From: Bacteroidota bacterium
GTDB lineage: Bacteria; Bacteroidota; Bacteroidia; Cytophagales; Cyclobacteriaceae
Assembly: GCA_018267285.1 (NCBI GenBank)
Contig: JAFDYU010000008.1
Location: 365,407 to 429,406, forward strand
Direction: 5' to 3'
Length of the DNA stretch: 64,000 nucleotides
The first letter of the stretch is position 1. Each line of letters opens with the position of its first letter. A program made the position numbers and the translations under genes. Below the pieces are notes generated by a model. It was not told the DNA's origin. It made no database searches and saw only the letters and a list, made by a program, of their open reading frames with translations. Of the stretch, positions 26,077 to 35,178 are shown piece by piece.

Positions 26077-29000
26077 TTAGCGCGGCTTATGCAAATGCCT
26101 GAAGCGATATTGATTGAACAACTTGTAAATGGCAGGCAGCACCAATAAGGTGAGCACCGTGGCCGAGATCAATCCGCATATCACAACCACAGCGAGTGGC
26201 TTTTGTGTTTCTGAACCGATGCCATTAGAAAGCGCAGCCGGCATAAGGCCAAGACCGGCCATCAGGGCAGTCATCACCACGGGGCGCACGCGGCTCATGG
26301 CGCCATCGAAAATGGCTTTGTCGAGGGGCATACCCAAATCGCGGTTTTTGTTGAATACGGAAACAAGTATTACACCGTTTTGAACGCATACACCAAACAA
26401 CGCGATAAACCCAACCCCGGCAGAAATACTAAAATTGATACCCGTAAAATACAAACCGAGAATCCCACCGATCAACGCAAAGGGTACGTTCATCAATACC
26501 ATACCCGCATCTTTGGGTGAATTGAACATGAAGAACAGCCACATATAAATAAGCCCAATGCAAATGGGGACCACAAGCTGGAGCCGGTTGGTAGCACGTA
26601 CTTGGTTTTCAAATTCACCGTTCCACTGCATCGAATACCCTTTAGAAAGGTGCACGTACTTCTTCACTTTATCCTGGGCTTCGGCAATGGTGCTTCCCAA
26701 ATCACGACCCCGCACGGAAAATTTAATAGGGATGAATCTAAGGTTTGCTTCACGGTACACAAATGCGGGGCCGGTCTGTAGTTTGATGTCGGCAATTTCG
26801 CGAAGCGGAATCTTTGTTCCATTGATGCAAGGCACCAGAAGATCCCCGATTTCTTTTTCACTCTGGCGAAACTTAGCCTGGTATCGAACACGGATGTCAA
26901 ATCTCCGTTCGCCTTCGTACATAATGCTGGCCTGCTTTCCGCCAATGGCCATCTCTATGATATCGTTGGCTTCAGAAATATTGGCTCCGTAGCGTGCCAA
27001 CTTGTAGCGATCTAATTCAATACGTAACTCAGGTTGGCCCAGGCTTTTGAAAATGCCGAGATCCTGAACTCCTTTTACCGATTCCATAATTGTTTTTACC
27101 GAATCGGCAAGGCGCTCAAGCTTAGGAAGGTTTTCACCAAAAATTTTAATGGCCATTTCACCCTTAACACCCGACACGGCCTCTTCAACATTATCCGAGA
27201 TCGGTTGAGAGAACCCAAATACAACTCCCGGAAAATAACTCTCGAGTTGGTGTTGCATATCCTGAACGAGTTCGTCTTTAGAGACACCTCGTGTCCAATC
27301 GTCTTTTGGAAACAAATCCACGAAAAACTCAACATTAAAAAAACCGGTAGGGTCTGTTCCGTCATTAGGTCTTCCGTTTTGCGAAATCACCCCTCTTACC
27401 TCAGGGTATTTTGTAAACGTAAGACGCATTGCTTCGGAGAGCACATTTGCTTTGGAGAAAGAAACGCTTTGAGGCATGCTGGCCCGCACATAGATCGAGC
27501 CTTCATTTAACTTGGGCAAAAATTCGGAGCCCAGTTGGCCGCCAACTAGTAAAGCAATCAACAGAATGGCGATGGAGTACATAACGCTTCGTGCCGGGTG
27601 ATCCATCGACCAGTGCAAGGAGGGGGCATATATTTTTTCGATGCCCTTAACCAACGGATTATCTTTTTCCTTCACATTCTTATCGAGCAGCAGTTTGCAG
27701 AGTAAGGGTACTAGCGTGAGCGTAAAGAGCAAAGCGCCACCGAGGGCGAAACCCATAGTGTAGGCCAACGGTGAAAACATTTTCCCTTCAATTTTTTGAA
27801 AAGCAAAAATGGGTATGAGGGCTGTAATAATAATCAGTTTGGAAAAGAAGATAGGCTTCCCCATTTCTACCGATATTTTTTTTACAAACCCCATCTTGGT
27901 CATGAGATTGAATTTGTGTTGACCCAGTTCATGCTGTTTGGTTGCGAGGAAAACAAATACGCCCTCCACCATCACTACGGCCCCATCGATGATGATGCCG
28001 AAGTCGATGGCACCAATCGAAAGCAGGTTGGCCGACATCCCCTTCATGCGCATACAGATAAAGGCAAAGAGGAGGGCCAACGGAATAATGATTGACACCA
28101 TCAGCGTAGCGCGCCAGTCGAGTAAAAATATAGAGAGTATGAAGGTGACCAAAAGCATACCTACCACCAGGTTTTCCATCACGGTGTGAGTGGTGAGGTT
28201 GACCAGCGTTGTGCGATCGTAAAAAACTTTAATCTTTACACCTTCCGGTAAAATGCGATCGTTTAAATCGGCAATGGTTGTGTTCAAGTCTTCCAACACC
28301 TTGCTCGGGTTTTCTCCTTTTCGCAGCAACACAATGCCTTCTACAACATCGGGTTCGTTTCCTCGGCCTACTTTTCCCAAACGTGGTTTGTACGATTCTT
28401 TCACAACGGCCACATCTTTCACCCGTATGGGGGCACCCTTGATATTTTTAACAATAATATTTTCAATATCATCGATGCTGTTAATCAGGCCAAGCCCACG
28501 AACGAGGAAGGTTTGAGTGCCACGCTCTACTACATCTCCGCCCACGTTGCTGTTGTTTTCATGAACGGCATTGAACACATCGTTGGCGCTAAAGTTATAG
28601 GCAACCAGCCGATTGGGGTCAAGTGTAACTTCATAGGTCTTTACTTCTCCTCCAAAACTCACCACATCGGCTATTCCTTGCACGGCTTTCACACGTTTGT
28701 CGATGATCCAATCTTGAACTTCTTTCAGCTCGCGCAAGGTTTTGTTCTTACCCTCCAGCGTGTAGCGATAGATCTCACCCGTTGGACCCGATGGCGGCTG
28801 TATTTCGGGGTCGGCACCTTCCGGAAGATTTACGTTGGCAAGCTGATTGGAAACCATTTGGCGCGCACGGAAATCATCTACTTCGTCTTCGAAAAACAAA
28901 GTCACTACCGACAAACCAAAAAGAGAGATAGAGCGTAAACTTGTTTTTCGAGGAATTACATTGATTTCAGTTTCGATGGGGATAGTAACAAATTTTTCAA

Positions 29001-29190
29001 GTTCTTCGGCACTGCGTCCGGGCCACTGCGTGATCACTACAACACGGGTGTTAATTACATCGGGAAATGCTTCGATGGGTGTATTTAAAAAACTTTGAAT
29101 ACCCCACGAAACAACAAGCAATGTGGCCAAAAAGACCATCAACCGGTTTTTGAGAGAGAATGAAATAATCCCGCGGATGAATTTATTCAT
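26077..29190 (-). CDS. CusA/CzcA-family heavy-metal efflux RND pump
   Basis: 1037 residues, full length for an HAE/HME-type RND inner-membrane pump. It has twelve membrane segments arranged as one plus five, twice. The N-terminus FIRGIISFSLKNRLMVFLATL and NTPIEAFPDVINTRV are typical of CzcA/CusA. The fourth segment contains GAIDFGIIIDGAVVMVEG, the proton-relay region with acidic residues. It exports divalent or monovalent metal ions with adaptor and outer-membrane channel, whose genes lie directly upstream in the same operon. Which metal cannot be decided from sequence. It is the last gene of the operon. Confidence 0.93.
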   Translation of the reverse strand: MNKFIRGIISFSLKNRLMVFLATLLVVSWGIQSFLNTPIEAFPDVINTRVVVITQWPGRSAEELEKFVTIPIETEINVIPRKTSLRSISLFGLSVVTLFFEDEVDDFRARQMVSNQLANVNLPEGADPEIQPPSGPTGEIYRYTLEGKNKTLRELKEVQDWIIDKRVKAVQGIADVVSFGGEVKTYEVTLDPNRLVAYNFSANDVFNAVHENNSNVGGDVVERGTQTFLVRGLGLINSIDDIENIIVKNIKGAPIRVKDVAVVKESYKPRLGKVGRGNEPDVVEGIVLLRKGENPSKVLEDLNTTIADLNDRILPEGVKIKVFYDRTTLVNLTTHTVMENLVVGMLLVTFILSIFLLDWRATLMVSIIIPLALLFAFICMRMKGMSANLLSIGAIDFGIIIDGAVVMVEGVFVFLATKQHELGQHKFNLMTKMGFVKKISVEMGKPIFFSKLIIITALIPIFAFQKIEGKMFSPLAYTMGFALGGALLFTLTLVPLLCKLLLDKNVKEKDNPLVKGIEKIYAPSLHWSMDHPARSVMYSIAILLIALLVGGQLGSEFLPKLNEGSIYVRASMPQSVSFSKANVLSEAMRLTFTKYPEVRGVISQNGRPNDGTDPTGFFNVEFFVDLFPKDDWTRGVSKDELVQDMQHQLESYFPGVVFGFSQPISDNVEEAVSGVKGEMAIKIFGENLPKLERLADSVKTIMESVKGVQDLGIFKSLGQPELRIELDRYKLARYGANISEANDIIEMAIGGKQASIMYEGERRFDIRVRYQAKFRQSEKEIGDLLVPCINGTKIPLREIADIKLQTGPAFVYREANLRFIPIKFSVRGRDLGSTIAEAQDKVKKYVHLSKGYSMQWNGEFENQVRATNRLQLVVPICIGLIYMWLFFMFNSPKDAGMVLMNVPFALIGGILGLYFTGINFSISAGVGFIALFGVCVQNGVILVSVFNKNRDLGMPLDKAIFDGAMSRVRPVVMTALMAGLGLMPAALSNGIGSETQKPLAVVVICGLISATVLTLLVLPAIYKLFNQYRFRHLHKPR

Positions 29191-29200
29191 AGCCTAATTG

Positions 29201-30301
29201 CTAGAGTTGGTTGAATGCGGTCAGTACAAAAAGAGAGCCATCGGTAACCACCACTTGGCCTGCCTCAATTCCTCCCAGCACTTCTGTGAAATGCTGAAAC
29301 ACTCTACCAGTTTTGATCGGCACTTTTTTAAATTCGTTTTTGGCGGTTGCAAGCATTACAAAGTTTTGATTGTCTTCGAGTATAACCGAGTTATTTGCTA
29401 CCATTGTAATTTTTTCACTCGCTTGGGGTGTGATAATTACATTGGCAAACATTTCAGGTTTAAGAAGACCTTCGTTGTTGTTCAGCACGGTTCTGATTTT
29501 AATAACACGGGCATCCGGATCAAGTGTAATGCCTATCTTTTTCACACGCCCGGTAAATATTTTATTAGGAAAAGCGATTGTTTTTACTTGCACTTCATCG
29601 CCTTCCGAAACTTTGGCCAGGTCGCTTTCGTGGATACTGGCCCAAACCCAAACAGTTTTTAAATCGGAAATAGTAAGGATGTTGGTATTGTTGTCGTTAC
29701 GGATTTGAGTTCCTTCGGTAATACTTCTTTCAACAATATAACCCGAGCGAGGCGCAATCACATTGTAGATGGCATCTAAATCATTCAGCGAGCCTCCGTA
29801 TAATTTCAAAACCTGAGTGCGTTCATTTAGTTCCGAAAGCGCATTGTTGTAATCTTTCTTTGCGTTGGCAAATTCTTTTTCGCTCATCATGCCAGACGAA
29901 AAAAGTTCTTGTGCCCGAGCCAAACTTTTCTCTTCTACCGAAAAATTAGATTTTGCAATGTTGTAGTCTCGTTGAATCTGGCTCATGTCCATACTCAGCA
30001 GCGTAGCAAGGGTTTGCCCCTTCTCCACATAATCGCCCAGTGATACATAAATTTTTTCAACAATACCGCTAACAATAGGGTAAATGCGTACAACATGGTC
30101 TTCCGAAAAACTTACTTCACCCACCGCAGTTAATTGATCTGCAAAAAGTTGTTGACGCACCGTGTCGATTTTAACATGCGTCATCTGGCTCTCAGACAAC
30201 ACCAGTTTATTTGGTTGTAAAACCTTTGGTGTTTCTTTTTTCTTACCCCCACTGCAGGCAAACAACATGAGTAGAGCTAGGTAAAGTGTACTGTTTTTCA
30301 T
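29201..30301 (-). CDS. RND periplasmic adaptor (CusB/CzcB-like) lipoprotein
   Basis: 366 residues from the ATG at 30301. The signal sequence ends in LMLFACSGG, a lipoprotein site. The membrane-fusion arrangement is visible: a lipoyl half near 75-110 (SGIVEKIYVSLGDYVEKGQ), a helical hairpin (about 115-175), the second lipoyl half (APRSGYIVERSITEGTQI) and a beta-barrel region (VWVWASIHESDLAKV). It links the RND pump with the TolC-like channel. It lies 10 bp before the pump start and 16 bp after the channel stop. A longer upstream start is open but would lose the signal peptide. Confidence 0.92.
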   Translation of the reverse strand: MKNSTLYLALLMLFACSGGKKKETPKVLQPNKLVLSESQMTHVKIDTVRQQLFADQLTAVGEVSFSEDHVVRIYPIVSGIVEKIYVSLGDYVEKGQTLATLLSMDMSQIQRDYNIAKSNFSVEEKSLARAQELFSSGMMSEKEFANAKKDYNNALSELNERTQVLKLYGGSLNDLDAIYNVIAPRSGYIVERSITEGTQIRNDNNTNILTISDLKTVWVWASIHESDLAKVSEGDEVQVKTIAFPNKIFTGRVKKIGITLDPDARVIKIRTVLNNNEGLLKPEMFANVIITPQASEKITMVANNSVILEDNQNFVMLATAKNEFKKVPIKTGRVFQHFTEVLGGIEAGQVVVTDGSLFVLTAFNQL

Positions 30302-30317
30302 AAGTATTCGATTCAAA

Positions 30318-31562
30318 CTAATAGTCAATAACGGTTTCGCCAACACTGAAATTCAAATTGTTAACGCTATTTAAAAACTGCTGACGCAATTCAATTAATT
30401 GTAAGTTGGTAGTGATATAAATACGCTGATAGTCGATAAATTCAAGTAAACTGATGTCTCTTTTTTGAAAGTAGGTGTTCGTGTTGTGGTTCAGCTGTGT
30501 GAGGTTATTCAAATATTCATCCGTGTAGTTGGTTAAACCCTCATAACTTTTTTTATATTGATTAAAGGCTGCGATGACTTGATTGGTAATGTTGATTTTC
30601 AAATAATCACCCTGTAATTGTGATTGTAAAATATTGAACTTTGCTTCTTTAATACTTCCTTGGTTTCGATTGAACAACGGCAACGGCATTTGCAAAACCA
30701 ACCCTGAATAATTAGAAATGTAATTGCCTCCTTTGTCGTAATCGTAGCCGATGGTTAAATCGGGAACTGCAAGCGACCGTTGTAATTTTAAATTCTGTTG
30801 TTGATATTCTTGCGAAAGCCTCGAAACCTTAAGATCGGGCCGTATAATAAGTGCGCGGCCTATCAGGCTGTCAAGCACATACGTGTCGTTATAGATTGGT
30901 GTTTTTTGCGAGGTTTGTATCAGCGTATCCTTCGGGTATTGCAGCAACGTGCGGAGTTGTGATAGGTATTGCTCTTTGAGGTTTGCGTTATCAATAGCTT
31001 GCGACTTAACGGCAATGTATTCCGATTTAATACGCAAATCTTCACTCACTGAAATGGCACCTACTTCAAGTTCTTTTTTGCTGGCAGCAATCAACCTGAG
31101 ATAACTGTTGAGTACTTCGTTATACAGGTTTTCTTTGGCCTCTACGGCTGCCAGGTTGTTGTAGTTATTCCCCAGATCGTAAATGAGGCTTCGCATTACA
31201 TCGGTAAACTGAATTTTGTTCAATTCTAAATTGATACGAGACAGCCGAACGGTGTTGGTATGTTTGCCGGCAATGGAAATTGTTTGATTGATTAGCACTT
31301 CATACTGATTGCGTGCCTGAAAGTATTTTTTTTGTTCTACGTTGTAGGCTTCTTGGTTCCACATTACAGTGGGGTTGTACCAAAGACGTGCTTGCGTAAC
31401 CTGCGCTTCCGCCTGGCTCACTTCGTAGTAGGCAGCCAGTAAATAAAAATTTTTCTTAATCAGTCGCTCTTTGGCCTGCAAAAAAGTGAGCAGAGAGTCT
31501 TGTCCCACGGCTGCGGGTATGGTAAAGACAAAAATAAGGAAGCCAAAAAATGACCTGTTCAT
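30318..31562 (-). CDS. TolC-family outer-membrane efflux protein
   Basis: 414 residues with signal peptide MNRSFFGFLIFVFTIPAAVGQ. The mature part consists of the two long helical hairpins and strands of OEP proteins: NFYLLAAYYEVSQAEAQVTQARLWYNPTV near the start, SVSEDLRIKSEYIAVKSQ in the middle, and SNYSGLVLQMPLPLFNRNQGSIKEA, which starts the second repeat. It forms the outer-membrane channel of the tripartite metal efflux system with the two downstream products. Confidence 0.9.
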   Translation of the reverse strand: MNRSFFGFLIFVFTIPAAVGQDSLLTFLQAKERLIKKNFYLLAAYYEVSQAEAQVTQARLWYNPTVMWNQEAYNVEQKKYFQARNQYEVLINQTISIAGKHTNTVRLSRINLELNKIQFTDVMRSLIYDLGNNYNNLAAVEAKENLYNEVLNSYLRLIAASKKELEVGAISVSEDLRIKSEYIAVKSQAIDNANLKEQYLSQLRTLLQYPKDTLIQTSQKTPIYNDTYVLDSLIGRALIIRPDLKVSRLSQEYQQQNLKLQRSLAVPDLTIGYDYDKGGNYISNYSGLVLQMPLPLFNRNQGSIKEAKFNILQSQLQGDYLKINITNQVIAAFNQYKKSYEGLTNYTDEYLNNLTQLNHNTNTYFQKRDISLLEFIDYQRIYITTNLQLIELRQQFLNSVNNLNFSVGETVIDY

Positions 31563-31615
31563 AAAAAAATCAATAGTAAGTTAATTAGAAAAAAAGCGAT
31601 AAGGCAAGGTTACAC

Positions 31616-31966
31616 TCAAAGCAACAACCGCCTCAAGAGTAAATAAGGAGGTAGAGAAAATAGCCTTTCGGTTATGTAAGATTCCGTATTGTCAGGTTGA
31701 TCTTGAAAATTGGAGAACAGAAAACGAAAAATGTTAGTAGGGTAAAGGAAAAGAGATGAAGTTAAGTCTGCCCGGTCTTCGGAGTCATTCGCCAGAAATG
31801 AAAAACCCTCAGACTGCGGTACAGGCGATTTGATAAACGTCTTTTCTTGTGAATAGCTATAATCGGGAATGGAATAGCCGATATTTGCAGCAATCAGCAA
31901 GATGGCTGCAATACTGAAAGCCTTATTGGTGTATCGACCCACGGTTTGATCTGTATCAGATAACAA
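31616..31966 (-). CDS. small exported protein at head of the efflux operon
   Basis: 116 residues, no named family recognised with confidence. A hydrophobic segment (AFSIAAILLIAANIGYSIP, about 16-34) acts as signal or anchor, and a hydrophilic periplasmic part follows. In other Bacteroidota a small exported protein often precedes CusCBA-type genes, which supports it. Its start is 30 bp after the lysC stop and its end is 54 bp before the TolC-like gene. No metal-binding His or Cys cluster is visible. The real start may be further downstream. Confidence 0.5.
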   Translation of the reverse strand: MLSDTDQTVGRYTNKAFSIAAILLIAANIGYSIPDYSYSQEKTFIKSPVPQSEGFSFLANDSEDRADLTSSLFLYPTNIFRFLFSNFQDQPDNTESYITERLFSLPPYLLLRRLLL

Positions 31967-31996
31967 AGATATTGATAAAGGACAAATTCAAAAGCC

Positions 31997-33316
31997 TCAA
32001 AGTCCAAACAATCCTTCATTAAGTAGATTGAGTGCTTTTTCCTTGTGCGAAGTCTCTACCAACAAGGAAATGTTATTATTACTGCCGCCATAGCTCACCA
32101 TGCGGATCGGAACGCTTGCCAGAGCTTGAAACACATCGCGAAGCACCCCTTCTTTCTCGGCAAGCATATTGCCCACAATACAGATGATGGTTTGATTTTG
32201 ATCAACGTCAATCGAACCATAGTTTTTCAATTCCAAAATAATTTCGTTGAGGAATTTATTTTCATCAATGGTTACCGAAACGGCAACCTCAGAAGTAGAA
32301 ATCATGTCGATGGGTGTTTTGTATTTTTCAAACACATCGAACACCTGCCTTAGAAAGCCGTAGGCCAACAGCATTCGCGATGATTTAATTTTGATGGCCG
32401 TGATTCCATCTTTAGCAGCCACAGCCTTGAATTGCCCACGGCTTCCGCGCTCACTAATCAATGTGCCTTGTGCTTTTTCGTCCATTGTGTTTTTCAACAG
32501 AACGGGCACACCGTATTTCTGAGCCGGTACAATCGTTGAAGGATGTAGAATTTTAGCTCCAAAATAGGCCAGCTCCGAGGCTTCCTCAAAAGTCAGCTCG
32601 GCAATGGGAACCGTTTTTTTCACTATACGAGGGTCGTTGTTGTGCATGCCATCGATGTCGGTCCAGATTTGAATTTCTTTCGCACGAATGGCTGCGCCAA
32701 TTAGTGAAGCCGTGTAGTCGCTTCCTCCACGCTTCAAATTGTCGATTTCGTTTTTATGGTTGCGACAGATATAGCCTTGGGTTATCAACAGATCGGCCGA
32801 GGCCATCGTTTCAAGGATAGGTTGCAAACGCTCGCTAATTTTTTCTAGCTCGGGTTCATGATTTTCATCAATCGACATAAAATGCAGGGCCGGCAACAAG
32901 CGGGCATTTATTTTTCGCTCCTGGCAGTGATGAAAGAAAAGTTCAGTAGAAATCAACTCGCCCTGAGCCAATAACTCGCGGTAACCCCGATCATCAAATT
33001 TCCCGGCCGCCATCAGCTTGAATAAGCTGAAATACCGGCTTACGATTTCCTGCCCAATGGCTTTGTATGCTTCAGATTCGTAGAGCTCATCGATAAACCC
33101 TGCATAATGCTTTTCGAGCGAAGCAATTTCTGCCGTAGCCTGGGCCGGTCGGTTGGCCAAAAGAAAATCTCCTATGCGCACAAGGCTGTTGGTGGTGCCA
33201 CTGAGGGCGGAAAGTACCACTACCTTTTTTCCGGGCATACCCGTAACTAGGGTTGCAATTTTCTTCATCCGTTCAGGCTTGCCCACCGAAGTGCCGCCAA
33301 ATTTTACAACTTGCAT
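31997..33316 (-). CDS. lysC: aspartate kinase
   Basis: 439 residues; phosphorylates aspartate, first step to lysine, threonine, methionine and diaminopimelate. The N-terminal kinase signature VVKFGGTSVGKPERM is at residues 3-17. LKRGGSDYTASLIGAA (about 193-208) and WTDIDGMHNNDPRIV follow in order. The C-terminal about 140 residues are two ACT domains (ISTSEVAVSVTIDEN; VSYGGSNNNISLLVE), so it is likely feedback inhibited. No homoserine dehydrogenase part is present. It is divergent from malate dehydrogenase with a 153-bp gap. Confidence 0.93.
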   Translation of the reverse strand: MQVVKFGGTSVGKPERMKKIATLVTGMPGKKVVVLSALSGTTNSLVRIGDFLLANRPAQATAEIASLEKHYAGFIDELYESEAYKAIGQEIVSRYFSLFKLMAAGKFDDRGYRELLAQGELISTELFFHHCQERKINARLLPALHFMSIDENHEPELEKISERLQPILETMASADLLITQGYICRNHKNEIDNLKRGGSDYTASLIGAAIRAKEIQIWTDIDGMHNNDPRIVKKTVPIAELTFEEASELAYFGAKILHPSTIVPAQKYGVPVLLKNTMDEKAQGTLISERGSRGQFKAVAAKDGITAIKIKSSRMLLAYGFLRQVFDVFEKYKTPIDMISTSEVAVSVTIDENKFLNEIILELKNYGSIDVDQNQTIICIVGNMLAEKEGVLRDVFQALASVPIRMVSYGGSNNNISLLVETSHKEKALNLLNEGLFGL

Positions 33317-33469
33317 TTTCGTTTAAAAGATTAAGCCCGCAAAGTTATTGGTCACCATTAAATTCCGTAAAAATGTCGCTAATTATTTTTTATCCAATTT
33401 TACTTTTCATTTTGAACTGTCGAATGATAACTTCGCGGCTTCTTTAACAGAAACTAAAAGACAGAGATT

Positions 33470-34402
33470 ATGAAGATAACCGTTGTAGGCGCTGGCAATG
33501 TGGGCGCCACCTGTGCCGATGTGCTTGCATATCGTGAAGTGGCCAATGAAATTGTGCTCGTAGATATTAAAGAGGGCTTGGCCGAGGGTAAAGCCCTTGA
33601 TATTTGGCAGAAAGCCCCGATTAATCTGTACGATTCACGTACGGTCGGTTCAACCAACGATTATTCCAAGAGCGCAAACTCCGATGTGGTGGTGATTACC
33701 TCCGGGCTTCCCCGCAAACCCGGCATGACCCGCGATGACCTCATCAGCACCAATGCCGGAATTGTAAAAACGGTTACAGAAAACGTGGTGAAACACTCGC
33801 CCAACGCCATTATTATAGTGGTGAGCAACCCGCTAGATGTAATGACTTACCAAGCACATCTGATTTCAAAGCTGCCGAGAACCCGCGTGATGGGCATGGC
33901 CGGGATTTTAGATACAGCGAGGTATCGCGCATTTTTGGCCGAGGCATTGAATGTATCGCCCAAAGATATCCAGGCAATGCTGTTGGGTGGGCACGGTGAT
34001 ACCATGGTTCCGCTTCCCCGATACACCACCGTTGGCGGCATACCGGTTACGGAATTAATTGCTAATGATAAATTAAACGCCATCATTGAGCGCACTAAAG
34101 TGGGCGGTGGCGAACTGGTAAAGCTCATGGGCACTTCGGCATGGTATGCCCCAGGTTCCGCAGCAGCACAAATGGTAGAAAGTATTGTGAAAAACCAACG
34201 CAGGGTTCTGCCGGTTTGTATGAAACTTGAAGGCGAATACGGAATCAACGATTGCTATTTAGGTGTGCCGGCTATTCTGGGTAAAAATGGTGTTGAGCAA
34301 GTGATTGAACTGAAACTCAATAGCGAAGAAAAAGTACTTCTCGAAACAAGCCGTAAACACGTAAAAGAAGTGATGGACGTTTTGGATAAACTTCCAAAAT
34401 AA
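33470..34402 (+). CDS. mdh: malate dehydrogenase
   Basis: 310 residues of the LDH-like malate dehydrogenase type; NAD-dependent malate/oxaloacetate interconversion in the TCA cycle. The Rossmann motif VVGAGNVGATCA is at residues 4-15. The substrate loop SGLPRKPGMTRDDL (about 78-91) has the Arg pair typical of malate enzymes, and the catalytic His is in GGHGDTMVPLPRY (about 175-187). It is preceded by an A-rich leader and followed by a strong intrinsic terminator. Confidence 0.95.
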   Translation: MKITVVGAGNVGATCADVLAYREVANEIVLVDIKEGLAEGKALDIWQKAPINLYDSRTVGSTNDYSKSANSDVVVITSGLPRKPGMTRDDLISTNAGIVKTVTENVVKHSPNAIIIVVSNPLDVMTYQAHLISKLPRTRVMGMAGILDTARYRAFLAEALNVSPKDIQAMLLGGHGDTMVPLPRYTTVGGIPVTELIANDKLNAIIERTKVGGGELVKLMGTSAWYAPGSAAAQMVESIVKNQRRVLPVCMKLEGEYGINDCYLGVPAILGKNGVEQVIELKLNSEEKVLLETSRKHVKEVMDVLDKLPK

Positions 34403-34424
34403 AACTATACTTCTGTAATTTTAG

Positions 34425-34456
34425 ATAGGCTTCCGATTTCTGAAGCCTATTTTTAT
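34425..34456 (+). terminator. intrinsic terminator of mdh
   Basis: A perfect 9-bp stem ATAGGCTTC (34425-34433) / GAAGCCTAT (34442-34450) with an 8-base loop is followed by a T-rich tract, 22 bp after the mdh stop. Confidence 0.85.
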
Positions 34457-34457
34457 T

Positions 34458-34489
34458 TTTGACTTATACGTATAAAATATTTATTTTTG
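34458..34489 (+). promoter_or_regulatory. Bacteroidota-type promoter with internal palindromic operator (TA pair 1)
   Basis: TTTG (34458-34461) and TATTTTTG (34482-34489), matching TAnnTTTG, are separated by 20 bp, close to the -33/-7 spacing of Bacteroidota sigma-A promoters. Inside the spacer is the perfect 12-bp palindrome TTATACGTATAA (34464-34475), where a bound dimer would cover the promoter. It fits autoregulation by the antitoxin that starts 19 bp downstream. Confidence 0.65.
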
Positions 34490-34507
34490 TCGTACAAATT
34501 AAAAATT

Positions 34508-34765
34508 ATGGACGCAAAGATCACACTCAGCTTTGACGAGAACATCATCAACAAAGCAAAAGCATTTGCCGATAGCCAAAACATAAGCTTATCGAGGCTT
34601 ACTGAGTTTTTGTACGGCCGCATTGTGAGTGGTCATTACAAAAGTCTGGAGGATTTACCCGTGGCAGATTGGGTAACCATAGTGGCCGAAGGCGAAGCGG
34701 AGTATAAAACGAAGCCGCGCAATCGCAACGCGCTTAAGCAAGGGTTTTACAAATCGCGAAAATGA
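34508..34765 (+). CDS. antitoxin, DUF6364-like ribbon-helix-helix
   Basis: 85 residues from the ATG at 34508 (MDAKITLSFDENIINKAKAF). The N-terminal strand plus two helices (ITLSFDENIINKAKAFADSQNISLSRLTEFLYGRI, about 4-38) form a ribbon-helix-helix-like DNA-binding unit, as in the DUF6364 antitoxins. The C-terminal tail (DWVTIVAEGEAEYKTK) is basic and flexible and likely wraps the toxin. It overlaps the PIN toxin start by 4 bp (ATGA), the usual coupling for a type II pair. The promoter before it holds a palindrome. Confidence 0.85.
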   Translation: MDAKITLSFDENIINKAKAFADSQNISLSRLTEFLYGRIVSGHYKSLEDLPVADWVTIVAEGEAEYKTKPRNRNALKQGFYKSRK

Positions 34766-35178
34766 AAATTTTTCTCGATGCGAATATTCTTGTTTCGGTA
34801 TTGAACAAAGAATATCCACAATTCACGTATTCGGCCAGGGTTTTAAGTCTTACGGATAACAACCGATTTGAAGTTTATACTTCGCCCATCTGCTTGGCCA
34901 TTGCTTTTTATTTTGCCGAAAAGAAAAGTGGAAGAGTGAGGGCGAAAGAAAAAATTCAATCACTCGTTTCAAAAATAAAAATCGCGGAGTCGGATCGGGT
35001 TTCGGTTTTAAAAGCATCCGAAGATAAATCGATCGATGATTTTGAAGATGGCCTTGAATATTACGCGGCCCTAAAAGCAGGATGCAAGCACATTATTACC
35101 GAAGACACCGATGATTTTCATTTTTCCAAAATACCTGTACTAACAGCGCGACAATTTCTGGAAAAACACCTGCTCTAA
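34762..35178 (+). CDS. PIN-domain toxin (VapC-like)
   Basis: 138 residues, a full PIN domain. The acidic cluster for Mg-dependent RNA cleavage is visible: Asp6 in MKIFLDANILV, a Glu/Asp segment DDFEDGLEYYAALKAG (about 94-109) and ITEDTDDF (about 112-119). VapC-like enzymes cut tRNA or rRNA when free of antitoxin. The specific target is unknown. It overlaps the antitoxin by 4 bp and, tail to tail, the methyltransferase gene by 4 bp. Confidence 0.88.
   Translation: MKIFLDANILVSVLNKEYPQFTYSARVLSLTDNNRFEVYTSPICLAIAFYFAEKKSGRVRAKEKIQSLVSKIKIAESDRVSVLKASEDKSIDDFEDGLEYYAALKAGCKHIITEDTDDFHFSKIPVLTARQFLEKHLL

Noticed and set aside
27796-28189. Plus-strand frames opposite the RND pump gene
   Set aside because: They are antisense shadows of the long, conserved pump gene with no family features.
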